Below are positions 19,158 through 26,988 of a stretch of 64,000 bases of DNA, one piece after another. The translations under genes and the position numbers were made by a program. The DNA comes from an uncultured Hungatella sp. GTDB lineage: Bacteria > Bacillota > Clostridia > Lachnospirales > Lachnospiraceae. The stretch is from NCBI GenBank assembly GCA_910586845.1, contig CAJUJV010000005.1, forward strand, positions 12,139-76,138. The letters run 5' to 3'. How positions within the stretch are numbered: position 1 is the stretch's first letter; the number at the start of each line of letters is the position of its first letter. Below the pieces are notes generated by a model that was not told the origin of the DNA, did not search any database, and was given only the letters and a program-made list of their open reading frames with translations.

Positions 19158-19286
19158 GTTCTATAGGGTGCGCCTCTATAGAGCAAAAACCCTCCGGGGA
19201 GTTGCGCACTACGCGCATAAGGAAGATGGTTGCCGTGGCAACCGCGCCCCGGCGCGAGAGTCCGGCTTGCCGGACTCTTTGTTCTG
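19151..19286 (+). repeat. Structured interspersed repeat, family 1, copy 1 (136 bp)
   Basis: This 136-bp segment is closely related to the one at 60241-60376. It contains hairpins TGCGC-ACTAC-GCGCA (19203-19217), GGTTGC-CGTG-GCAACC (19228-19243), CGCGC-CCCG-GCGCG and GAGTCCGGC-TT-GCCGGACTC (19258-19277), followed by TTTGTTCTG. The second hairpin differs from the other copy by a paired T-A to C-G change. It lies between convergent genes and starts in the T run of a terminator. It could be a REP-like or MITE-like element, a transcribed structured RNA, or a terminator booster. Confidence 0.8.
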
Positions 19287-19329
19287 TGGAGATAAAAGGT
19301 CCGGTATGCACCGGCTTTGGCGGATTTCG

Positions 19330-21516
19330 TCAGCGCTGCCTTCCTTCATCTGCCGCATCGTACATGGATCGGGCCATGGCGGCGGCTTCCGCAGGAGACA
19401 TCACTCCTGTCAGGAGGCTGCGGACAGCGGTTCCCAGGGCAAACTCGTAGCGGTAAATGGAAAAACCGGGAACGGTTACAGGACCGGTGCCGCGGACCCC
19501 GATCTCAAAACTTTTTTTCGATGCTCCAAGCCACGGAAAGAGACTGAAATTCTTGAAGTCGTTAAATGCATCCACTAAAGGGGAGGTTCCGCCCAGCCGC
19601 ACCAGGAGAGAAGCCACGTCGGGAGAGTAGTACCAGTGGAAGAACTGACGGCAGGCATCGATCTTACGGGAATACCGGGAGATGCCGATGATGCCGCCGC
19701 CCAGCAGAGGATGACCGCCGGGGATGACACTTGCCCCGATCTTTCCCACGACGTTGGAGTGTTTGGAATTGATCACATAGGCCGCATGATTGGCATAGAC
19801 CGCGGTACATGCCACGGTTCCGTCGGCGAACTGGCGCACATTGTCGCGCCACCACAGCAGCTGAGTGGAGAATCGGGCCATGGCCAGGTATTTTTCCATG
19901 GCGCGGACCATCTGAGGCGTATCCAGCTGTATGCGGCCCTGAGAATCGCAGATTCCGCAGGAGTCGGCCAGGTAATAGGGCAGAAAATCGCTGGCCGCGG
20001 TGGCGGCGGCCCCGCAGGTGATGGTAGTTCCGTATCTGGTAGGAGAGTCGGGATTAGCGGAAGCGGTAAAGAATTCCGCAACCCGCAGATACTGATCAAC
20101 GGACCGGGGAACCTCCAGAGGTTCATGATATCTCTCATAGTAAGCCCGGCTCAGTTTGTCGTCTCTGAACAGATCGCTGCGGTAAAGAAAGATCTGTACG
20201 CTGGGATCAAAGGGCAGGGAGTATATGGTGCCGTCTACCAGGGAATAATTGTCATAAGCCCGGTGGATCAGCTTCTGGGGCAGGATGTCAGGAGTGATGC
20301 CGGCCTGCTCCAGAGGCATGTAAGTTTTTTTGCCCAGAGTGTCCAGACGCGCCACATCCATGCGGATGAGATCATAGGTAAAATTCTGGTTTAACATATT
20401 GATCTGCGTATGGAGATCTTCATAGGTCATAGGCACCAGCTTCAGGGTGATGTCGCTGACAGCTTCAAACATGGGCAGCAGCTTTTCCAGAGAGCTGGTG
20501 GAGGGGGTGTCCAGCGTCAGCATGGTGAGAGTCTGAGGCTTCTGTCTGATGATCTGGGGGAACCGGAAAGAAAATCCCTTGGCAGGCAGTATGGTGCGTG
20601 CCGGAAGAGGTTTCTGTTCCTGCAGATGTCTGGTAAGCAGTCCGGCCGTCCTTGCTCCCATAAGGCTGTAATCCAGCTCATAGGTGGAGAAATAGGGAAG
20701 GGGGAAGGACCTGAAAGAGCCCAGGGTCACGATCGCCGGCTGAGGCTTTGCGGCAAGGCTGTAAGCAGACACCACAGCCTCGGCCCGAAGAGTGCTGCCG
20801 GTGATGATAACGTCAAAGTCCGTATCGGACTGGACGATATCGAAAGCCTTATTGACGGCAAGACTGAAATCAGAGGTAAAGCGCTGAACAGATGCCGGAC
20901 TGTCTTCCAGAGCATCTCCCAGACCGGCAGACAGCTGTTTCGTAAAACGGAGGGCGCCGGGAGCGGAGAAAAGAGCGATTTTTTTCCAGCCCTGTTCCAG
21001 AACATACTGCCCCAGAGCGGTCCCGGCAGCCAGAAAATCAAAAGATAAAAAGCCGTTGCCCGGTTTCAGAGTATCAGGTTCCCTGTCTATAAAGACTACG
21101 GGGCAGGGAAGTTCTTCGTAACGGGCAATACAGTTGCCGGACAGACAGGAGATGGTGACTACGGCAGTGAGACTGGAATGGGGAAGAGTTTCCAAGATGG
21201 TCTCTTCCTTGCCGGCGATATCATCTGTGGTATGGACACTGGCCTCATATCCGGATTCCTGCAGGGAGAGCTGGAGAGCCGTATAAAAGTCCAGATAGGT
21301 GTCTTCCCGCAGGGACGGCAGGATAACGGCCACGGATGTCGGGGTTCTGCGGCGCAGTCCCTGGGCCTGTGCATTCGGCATGTAGCCGAGACGTTTGGCC
21401 GCTTCCAGAACCAACTGGATCTTCTCGACACTGACTTTTCCTGTTTTATTCAGAACATTTGATACGGTTCCGTGAGATACGCCTGCTTCACGGGCAATGT
21501 CTTTAATAGTAGCCAT
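19330..21516 (-). CDS. LacI-family regulator fused to a cytoplasmic solute-binding-protein domain
   Basis: A 728-residue protein, twice the usual LacI length. Residues 3-50 are a typical LacI helix-turn-helix with hinge (IKDIAREAGVSHGTVSNVL). Residues 60-325 form the periplasmic-binding-protein-like sensor normal for LacI proteins. Residues 326-725 look like a family 1 extracellular solute-binding protein of an ABC importer (start of lobe QTLTMLTLDT, then FTYDLIRMDVARLDTLG, SLPFDPSVQIFLYRSDLF, GGGIIGISRYS) but with no signal peptide, so it should act in the cytoplasm. The ATG has AGGAGG upstream. It is divergent from an ABC importer operon. The likely role is ligand-responsive control of that operon and of itself; which domain binds the inducer is unknown. 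Confidence 0.9.
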   Translation of the reverse strand: MATIKDIAREAGVSHGTVSNVLNKTGKVSVEKIQLVLEAAKRLGYMPNAQAQGLRRRTPTSVAVILPSLREDTYLDFYTALQLSLQESGYEASVHTTDDIAGKEETILETLPHSSLTAVVTISCLSGNCIARYEELPCPVVFIDREPDTLKPGNGFLSFDFLAAGTALGQYVLEQGWKKIALFSAPGALRFTKQLSAGLGDALEDSPASVQRFTSDFSLAVNKAFDIVQSDTDFDVIITGSTLRAEAVVSAYSLAAKPQPAIVTLGSFRSFPLPYFSTYELDYSLMGARTAGLLTRHLQEQKPLPARTILPAKGFSFRFPQIIRQKPQTLTMLTLDTPSTSSLEKLLPMFEAVSDITLKLVPMTYEDLHTQINMLNQNFTYDLIRMDVARLDTLGKKTYMPLEQAGITPDILPQKLIHRAYDNYSLVDGTIYSLPFDPSVQIFLYRSDLFRDDKLSRAYYERYHEPLEVPRSVDQYLRVAEFFTASANPDSPTRYGTTITCGAAATAASDFLPYYLADSCGICDSQGRIQLDTPQMVRAMEKYLAMARFSTQLLWWRDNVRQFADGTVACTAVYANHAAYVINSKHSNVVGKIGASVIPGGHPLLGGGIIGISRYSRKIDACRQFFHWYYSPDVASLLVRLGGTSPLVDAFNDFKNFSLFPWLGASKKSFEIGVRGTGPVTVPGFSIYRYEFALGTAVRSLLTGVMSPAEAAAMARSMYDAADEGRQR

Positions 21517-21612
21517 GGGGAAGTCCTCCTGCTTTTTGTGGTCTTGGTTTTATGATGTAAATAAGCCTTTCCCGATACTGCCGTTGTTTTAGTCTGAGCT
21601 GTAGGGACTTAT

Positions 21613-21630
21613 GATTGGAACATTCAAATT
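21613..21630. promoter_or_regulatory. Candidate LacI-type operator O3
   Basis: GATTGGAACATTCAAATT matches the O1 site at 13 of 18 positions. It lies just downstream of the predicted start of the minus-strand regulator promoter, a position suited to autorepression. Confidence 0.35.
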
Positions 21631-21641
21631 TTCTTACTATA

Positions 21642-21670
21642 ACAATATCAAAAAATCGGACTGATTGCAA
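21642..21670 (-). promoter_or_regulatory. Sigma-A promoter of the LacI/solute-binding fusion gene
   Basis: Read on the minus strand: TTGCAA (21665-21670), a 17-bp spacer, then TATTGT (21642-21647). It is about 125 bp upstream of the start codon. Confidence 0.45.
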
Positions 21671-21684
21671 GTACAATCTATTAT

Positions 21685-21702
21685 AATTGGTTCGTTCCAA
21701 TT
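21685..21702. promoter_or_regulatory. Candidate LacI-type operator O1
   Basis: AATTGGTTCGTTCCAATT has perfect AATTGG/CCAATT half-sites around a 6-bp centre. It lies between the two divergent promoters, 15 bp upstream of the regulator's -35 element. Confidence 0.45.
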
Positions 21703-21825
21703 GATACAAAAGAGAAAAATGAAGGATTTTAGAGAATATATAAAAATCATATAGTCAAACATACTAAAAAAACATAATAAAAATTGTGAAAACCAGATAA
21801 AATTATAAAGATTACCAAATAAAGT

Positions 21826-21843
21826 GATTGACACGTACCAATT
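21826..21843. promoter_or_regulatory. Candidate LacI-type operator O2 overlapping the importer -35
   Basis: GATTGACACGTACCAATT shares ATTG, CGT and CCAATT with O1 at the same spacing. It covers the -35 hexamer of the importer promoter, so binding would be expected to repress. Confidence 0.45.
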
Positions 21844-21856
21844 TGTGAGATACAAT
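21828..21856 (+). promoter_or_regulatory. Sigma-A promoter of the first ABC importer operon
   Basis: TTGACA (21828-21833), a 17-bp spacer and TACAAT (21851-21856) form a near-consensus promoter, giving a leader of about 60 nt. The rest of the 408-bp divergent spacer (21517-21924) is AT-rich and holds the operators and the opposite promoter; I see no gene in it. Confidence 0.7.
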
Positions 21857-21924
21857 GAGATCAACACAGGGAGCAGGCAACAGAATCCCTCAATATTTTC
21901 TATCTAAATAAAAGGAGGAAACAC

Positions 21925-23091
21925 ATGAGAAAAGCATTGGCAACAGCACTTACGGTAATGATGGCTCTGAATCTGGCAGCATGTTCAGGAGGCGGCAGCC
22001 AGCAGGAGACAACGGCAGCATCCGGAGCCGGCGGGGCCACGAAGGCAGCCGAGACCACGAAGGCGGCGGAGGCCGGGACCGCAGGAGAGAGCCAGGCAGC
22101 AGAAGGAAGTGACGGACTTGTCCAGGGAACCGGGGTGACTCTCACGGTTTATACCAACTCGGGATCCGACGGACGGGGCGACTGGCTGGTGGAGAGAGCC
22201 GCAAAGGACGGATTCAAGATCCAGTATATTGAAGCCGGCGGAGCCGAGATCCAGAACCGCCTTCTGGCGGAGAAGAACGCTCCCATAGCTGATGTGGTGT
22301 ATGGCCTCAATTCCATTATGTGGGAATCTCTGAAAGCGGAGGACATCCTGATCCCTTACACTCCGGTGTGGGCAGGCGAGATTCCGGAAGGGCTCAACGA
22401 TCCTGAAGGATATTATCACGCCATCGTAAAGCAGGCCATCCTTCTGGTCTATGACGAGAACCAGATGTCGCCGGAGGAAGCTCCCAAAGACTGGCTTGAT
22501 CTGTGGACCAATGAGGCTTTTGACGGCAAATATGAATACCTGGTCAGCCTGTCCGGAGGTACGGTCCGCAACGTTCTGGCAGGTATCTTGACACGGTATG
22601 CGGATCCTGCAGGCGAGCTGGGGATTTCCCAGGAAGGCTGGGATCAGATCGCTCAGTACTATCAGCACGGCGTCCCGGCAGAAGACGGAGTGGACCTGTA
22701 CGGACAGATCTCAGATCCCAATTCACCGGTTCTGTGCGGACAGATGTGGTCCAGCGGTGTGGAGACCAGAGATCAGCAGTACGGAACCAGCACAAAGTAT
22801 GTGATTCCCGAAGTGGGCGTTCCCTATGCGGTAGAGGCGATCTCTATTGTCAACGGAACAAAGAACGAGGAAGAGGCACAGCGTTTCCTGGACTGGTTCG
22901 GCAGCGCTCAGATCCAGGGGGAATGGGCTCAGGAGTTTTCCACCCTTCCGGCCAATATAAACGCGGTGGACAAGGCCAATGCATTTAACCAGGAGATCGC
23001 TCAGATCCCGGCTCAGAATATCGACTGGGGACTGGTCGCCGAGAATATCGATGCCTGGGTTGAGAACATCGAACTGAATTATATGCCGTGA
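21925..23091 (+). CDS. ABC importer substrate-binding lipoprotein (Fe3+/spermidine/phosphonate-type fold)
   Basis: A 388-residue lipoprotein with signal peptide and lipobox LAAC (Cys20), then a low-complexity linker rich in Ala, Thr, Gly and Glu. The mature part starts LTVYTNSG and has the layout of AfuA/FbpA-type binding proteins (APIADVVYGLNSIMWES, EAPKDWLDLWTNEAFDGKY, VPYAVEAISIVNGTKNEEEAQRFLDWF). Paired with the ATPase and the two-domain permease downstream it makes a complete importer. Substrates of this family include ferric iron, polyamines, phosphonates and phosphate esters; the linked GDPD gene favours a glycerophosphodiester or other organophosphate (inference). GGAGGAAA precedes the ATG. 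Confidence 0.9.
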   Translation: MRKALATALTVMMALNLAACSGGGSQQETTAASGAGGATKAAETTKAAEAGTAGESQAAEGSDGLVQGTGVTLTVYTNSGSDGRGDWLVERAAKDGFKIQYIEAGGAEIQNRLLAEKNAPIADVVYGLNSIMWESLKAEDILIPYTPVWAGEIPEGLNDPEGYYHAIVKQAILLVYDENQMSPEEAPKDWLDLWTNEAFDGKYEYLVSLSGGTVRNVLAGILTRYADPAGELGISQEGWDQIAQYYQHGVPAEDGVDLYGQISDPNSPVLCGQMWSSGVETRDQQYGTSTKYVIPEVGVPYAVEAISIVNGTKNEEEAQRFLDWFGSAQIQGEWAQEFSTLPANINAVDKANAFNQEIAQIPAQNIDWGLVAENIDAWVENIELNYMP

Positions 23092-23113
23092 TGATCCCGG
23101 ACCTATGATACCC

Positions 23114-23150
23114 AGAAGGCCGGATGAAGAGAAAGGCCGGCCTTCTTTAT
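23114..23150 (+). terminator. Intercistronic hairpin after the binding-protein gene
   Basis: The perfect 10-bp arms AGAAGGCCGG and CCGGCCTTCT are followed by TTAT. Partial termination or 3'-end protection here would raise binding-protein mRNA above ATPase and permease mRNA, as in many ABC operons. Confidence 0.6.
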
Positions 23151-23155
23151 GCGCA

Positions 23156-23237
23156 GGCCTCCGAAAGGAATATTACCGCCTGCGGGCGGCACGGGGGCCG
23201 CGCGGCGGGCAGTGGGAAAAACCTCCCCTGCCCGATT
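23156..23237 (+). repeat. Structured repeat, family 2, copy 1, upstream of the ABC ATPase
   Basis: This segment aligns with 29560-29638. P1 pairs GGCCTCCG (23156-23163) with CGGGGGCC (23192-23199). P2 pairs CCGCC (23176-23180) with GGCGG (23185-23189). The loop AAAGGAATATTA separates P1 from P2. P3 pairs CGGGCAG (23206-23212) with CTGCCCG (23228-23234), with an inner GGG/CCC. The other copy keeps all three stems although P1 is almost entirely different in sequence. It ends 8 bp before the GAGGAG site of the ATPase gene. Confidence 0.75.
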
Positions 23238-23257
23238 TTAACGATGAGGAGAAAAAT

Positions 23258-24274
23258 ATGATCAAGCTTGATAATATCGGAGTAACCTTCGGCAGTTTCG
23301 AGGCCCTGAAAGATATCAACATCCATGTGAAAGAAGGCGAATTCTTCACGTTCCTGGGTCCTTCCGGATGCGGGAAAACCACCACTCTGCGGACCATAAC
23401 AGGGTTTATCACTCCCAGCTGCGGCCGTGTAAGCGTCAGAGGAGTGGACATCACCAACACTCCTATCGAGAAGAGAAACATCGGTATGGTATTTCAGAGC
23501 TACGCCCTGTTCCCGACCATGAGCGTCTATGAAAACATCGCTTTCGGACTGAAGGTTCAGAAGGTGGGGAAGGACGAGATCCGGGAGAGGGTCAATACCA
23601 TGGCGGAGAAAGTGGACTTAAGCCAGGAACAGCTGCAGAAAAAAGTTTCCCAGCTGTCCGGAGGCCAGCAGCAGAGAGTTGCCATCGCCAGGGCCCTGGT
23701 CACTTCCCCGGAGATCATCTGCCTGGATGAGCCTCTGTCCAACCTGGATGCGAAACTCAGGGTCCAGCTGAGAAATGAGTTAAAAGATCTTCAGAAACGG
23801 TTCGGGATTACTACGGTATATGTAACCCATGACCAGGAGGAGGCGCTGACCCTGTCCGACCGCATCGCCGTATTCAACAAAGGCGTCATCGAGCAGATCG
23901 GCCGTCCCGACGAGATTTATAATCATTCCGCCACAGAATTTGTCTGCAACTTTATCGGAGACATCAACCGCTTAAGCCCCGAATTCCTCACTGCCTCAGG
24001 GGCGGATAAGGTTTCCGGCATCGATCTCCACAAGCACAGCTACATCCGTCTGGAACGCATGCATGTCAACGACGCAGTGGCAGGAGATGCCATGACCATC
24101 CAGGCCGAGGTGGAGAGCTATGAATACTACGGTCTCTATATCAAGTATACTCTGAAGGTCCGTGAACAGATCATAAAAGTCATCGAGAAAAACAGCGGAA
24201 AGCCTCTGTACGGCACAGGAGAAACGGTTACGCTCAGTTTTAATCCGGCGGATATCATGCAGTATAAGGGGTGA
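23258..24274 (+). CDS. ABC importer ATP-binding subunit (PotA/FbpC type)
   Basis: I chose ATG 23258, preceded by GAGGAG; the frame opens 51 codons earlier, but that part overlaps the structured repeat and is not protein-like. The 338-residue protein has Walker [11 protein letters not shown]-loop [10 protein letters not shown], signature [15 protein letters not shown], Walker [13 protein letters not shown] and switch His in YVTHDQEEA. After about residue 235 comes a C-terminal extension of the TOBE type ([24 protein letters not shown]) typical of importers for ferric iron, polyamines and phosphonates. It energises the permease encoded downstream, whose start region overlaps this stop. Confidence 0.95.
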   Translation: MIKLDNIGVTFGSFEALKDINIHVKEGEFFTFLGPSGCGKTTTLRTITGFITPSCGRVSVRGVDITNTPIEKRNIGMVFQSYALFPTMSVYENIAFGLKVQKVGKDEIRERVNTMAEKVDLSQEQLQKKVSQLSGGQQQRVAIARALVTSPEIICLDEPLSNLDAKLRVQLRNELKDLQKRFGITTVYVTHDQEEALTLSDRIAVFNKGVIEQIGRPDEIYNHSATEFVCNFIGDINRLSPEFLTASGADKVSGIDLHKHSYIRLERMHVNDAVAGDAMTIQAEVESYEYYGLYIKYTLKVREQIIKVIEKNSGKPLYGTGETVTLSFNPADIMQYKG

Positions 24275-24279
24275 TGCAT

Positions 24280-26001
24280 ATGAAGACAAAAAAATTATCC
24301 ATAACGCCGCAGACTGTCTGTAACATTCTGATCCTTGTTTTCTTCTTCTGGTTTGTAATGGCATGTCTGATCATGCCCAATATCAACACCATCTGGAGCG
24401 TATTCGTGCAGGAAGGCGAAATTACCCTGGAGCCGCTTCAGAAGCTTCTGGGTTCCGAGAGGGCCATGAAGAGTTTGAAGAACAGCTTTATCCTGGCCCC
24501 CTCCCTGGCACTTACCGTGGGATTCGTGGGCATCAGCCTGGTGCTGATCACAGAATATTTTGACATAAAAGGCGCGTCCATTCTTCGTCTGGGATACATG
24601 ACCACTCTGATCTACGGCGGCATCATCCTGGTTTCCGGTTACAAGTTTATCTACGGAAACAACGGATTTCTCACCAATATCTTTGCCGGGATTATCCCCT
24701 CGTTTCCCACTGACTGGTTTCAGGGATACTGGGCAGTGCTGTTCGTCATGACCTTTGCCTGTACCTCCAATCACATGATCTTTCTGCGCAATGCCATGAG
24801 GGCCGTGGATTTCCAGACCGTGGAGGCGGCGCAGAACATGGGGGCCGGACCGGGGAAGATCCTTTTGAAAGTGGTGCTTCCCGTACTGACGCCGTCTCTC
24901 CTGGCAGTTACGATCCTGACCTTTATCACCGGACTGTCGGCCACATCGGCGCCGCTTCTTGTAGGAGGAAGGGATTTTCAGACCATCACACCCATGATCC
25001 TGTCCTTTTCCAAGAACGTGGGATCCCGTGATCTGGCGGCACTGCTGGCGCTGTTTCTGGGTATTGCCACCATCATCCTTTTGGTGGTTATGATGCAGAT
25101 CGAAAAGAGAGGACATTATATGTCCGTGTCAAAGGTAAAGACCACCATCGTCAAGCAGAAGATCCGCAACCCTGTCCTCAATGTTCTGGCCCATGGCTAT
25201 GCATATATTTTATTTCTCATCTATGTAGTGCCTGTGGTGCTGATCATCCTGTTCTCCTTTACGGATTCGGCCACCATTGCCAGCAGGAAGCTGAGTATCT
25301 CCAGCTTTACCCTGAAAAACTATGAGGCAGTTTTCTCAAAGGCCACGGCGTATAAGCCGTTTTTGGTAAGTATCGTATATTCCGCCTTGTCCGCTTTTGC
25401 GGTAGCGGTCCTGGTGCTGGCGGCCTGCCGGATTATCCAGAAGAGAAAGGATAAGATCAGCACGGCCCTGGAGTACAGCCTGCTCATCCCCTGGCTCCTT
25501 CCCACCACCCTGATCGCCATAGGTCTGATCACCACCTACAATACTCCCAGGTTCTGGATGTTCAATAAGGTGCTGACAGGGACCACCATAATCATGTTTC
25601 TGGGATATATGATCATCAAGATCCCCTTTACCCTGCGCATGACAAAGGCCGCCTTTTTCGCGCTGGACGATTCTCTGGAGGATGCTGCCAGAAATCTGGG
25701 AGCCAAACCTCTGTATACCTTCTTCCGGGTGCTGCTGCCCGTAGTGCTGCCTACGGTGCTGGCCATCTTCGCCCTGAATTTTAACGGACTCCTGGGAGAC
25801 TACGATATGTCTGTGTTTATGTATCATCCCCTGATGCAGCCTCTGGGCGTGTATATCAAGTCCCTGACGGATTCCCAGACCAATGCGGACAACTCGGCTC
25901 TGACCTTTGTGTATGCGGTACTGATGATGATCATATCCGGGATCGTGCTTTACCTGGTATATGGAAGAGGGGAAAATAAAGTAAAAGGAAATAATAAATA
26001 A
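24280..26001 (+). CDS. ABC importer permease, two fused transmembrane domains (FbpB type)
   Basis: About 573 residues from the ATG at 24280, chosen because AAGGGG lies 8 bp upstream; GTG 24271 and ATG 24274 are too close to that site. The protein contains two binding-protein-dependent permease domains in tandem, each with the cytoplasmic EAA loop that contacts the ATPase: EAAQNMGAGPGKILLKVVLP in the first half and EDAARNLGAKPLYTFFRVLLP in the second. Around twelve membrane helices can be seen. This single-chain layout is typical of the iron/phosphonate/2-aminoethylphosphonate branch, so only one permease gene is needed. The GDPD gene follows after 22 bp. Confidence 0.92.
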   Translation: MKTKKLSITPQTVCNILILVFFFWFVMACLIMPNINTIWSVFVQEGEITLEPLQKLLGSERAMKSLKNSFILAPSLALTVGFVGISLVLITEYFDIKGASILRLGYMTTLIYGGIILVSGYKFIYGNNGFLTNIFAGIIPSFPTDWFQGYWAVLFVMTFACTSNHMIFLRNAMRAVDFQTVEAAQNMGAGPGKILLKVVLPVLTPSLLAVTILTFITGLSATSAPLLVGGRDFQTITPMILSFSKNVGSRDLAALLALFLGIATIILLVVMMQIEKRGHYMSVSKVKTTIVKQKIRNPVLNVLAHGYAYILFLIYVVPVVLIILFSFTDSATIASRKLSISSFTLKNYEAVFSKATAYKPFLVSIVYSALSAFAVAVLVLAACRIIQKRKDKISTALEYSLLIPWLLPTTLIAIGLITTYNTPRFWMFNKVLTGTTIIMFLGYMIIKIPFTLRMTKAAFFALDDSLEDAARNLGAKPLYTFFRVLLPVVLPTVLAIFALNFNGLLGDYDMSVFMYHPLMQPLGVYIKSLTDSQTNADNSALTFVYAVLMMIISGIVLYLVYGRGENKVKGNNK

Positions 26002-26023
26002 AGTTCGGGAAAGGATGGATCCT

Positions 26024-26876
26024 ATGGCAGGACAGGAGAGATATAAAGAGATCAACAGAATTTTAAACAGGGAGCTGGCGGAGAAAAAGACTCTGATTGC
26101 CGTGCACAGAGGAGCCTGGGGAGGAAATGTAATCGAGAATACCATAGCCTCCTATGAGATCGCCCGGTTTATGGGGGCCGATATGTTCGAGTGCGATCTG
26201 GCACAGTCCACCGACGGGGTGGTCTATGTGATCCACGACGGAGGAGAGAAACGGCTTTTCGGGAGAGAAGAGAACATCAGGACCATGTCCTCGGAGGAGA
26301 TCGACGGCCTGGTGTTCAGAAACTGCATCGGGGAGCCCAGCGGAGTACATGTCCAGCGGTTCGAACAGGTCCTGGAGCATTTTACCCACGGAGAACTGTT
26401 TAATGTGGACCGGGCATGGGGGATCCTTCCCGAAGCGGACAGGATCATGAGCCGATACTCTCACAGCATTTATCAGGCAGTTGAAAGAAGAGTACCTGGA
26501 ATTTTTCAGCAATTGTCCGAGAAAGTACATGTATATGCCCATCGCCTATAATATGGACGACGTGAGAAAGGTGCTCTCTTACCCGGATATCAATACCGTG
26601 GGAGTGGAGATGATCGCCTCATCTGAGGAAGCGGAACTGTTCCGGGAAGAAAATGTCCGGTGGATCAGAGAACAGGGACTCTATCTCTGGGTCAACACCA
26701 TCACCTTAAGCGGTCTGAAAGAGCATACGCTCTACGGCGGCCTGGATGATGACCGGGCTCTGAGAGAAGGCCCGGACAAATCCTGGGGCGTGCTGATGGA
26801 CAGAGGCATCGACATCCTTCAGACGGACTGGCCTATGCAGATGAGAGAGTTTCGGAAAGAGAAGATAAACCGGTAG
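26024..26876 (+). pseudogene. Glycerophosphodiester phosphodiesterase, frameshifted
   Basis: Translation from ATG 26024 (AAAGGA site) gives a GDPD N-terminus with all catalytic residues: HRG and ENT (AVHRGAWGGNVIENT), ECDLAQSTDG and VIHDG. The first frame stays plausible to about 26480 (SHSIYQAV) and then runs into nonsense, stopping at 26551. The rest of the family sequence continues one base over, from about 26481 (LKEEYLEFF, MYMPIAYN, WVNTITLSGL, GIDILQTDWP), to the stop at 26876. Removing one base, or adding two, near 26480 would restore a protein of about 284 residues. I see no slippery heptamer, so a mutation or a sequencing error is more likely than programmed shifting. It closes the first importer operon, and its product would split imported glycerophosphodiesters to glycerol-3-phosphate and an alcohol. 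Confidence 0.8.
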
Positions 26877-26915
26877 ACCGCCTGTGAGTTCCGGGCCGTG
26901 AGACGGAACCGGTTT
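26867..26915 (+). terminator. Weak hairpin after the first importer operon
   Basis: The perfect 8-bp arms AAACCGGT and ACCGGTTT enclose a GC-rich loop but are followed only by CATATTG, so termination is uncertain. Confidence 0.3.
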
Positions 26916-26919
26916 CATA

Positions 26920-26948
26920 TTGCGCCTCCCTGAAAAGTGTGCTAAAAT
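26920..26948 (+). promoter_or_regulatory. Sigma-A promoter of thrC
   Basis: TTGCGC (26920-26925), a 17-bp spacer and TAAAAT (26943-26948) lie about 40 bp before the start codon. Confidence 0.5.
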
Positions 26949-26988
26949 GTCACCAAAAAAAGTGACAAGAAATGAGAGGACGTTTATG

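Noticed and set aside
21663..21678. GATTG-CAAGTA-CAATC as a fourth operator.
   Set aside because: Its half-site spacing is 2 bp shorter than in the other three sites, and it overlaps the regulator's -35 by chance-level similarity.
26470..26495. Programmed ribosomal frameshifting in the first GDPD gene.
   Set aside because: No X-XXY-YYZ slippery heptamer and no clear stimulatory structure were seen at the break.
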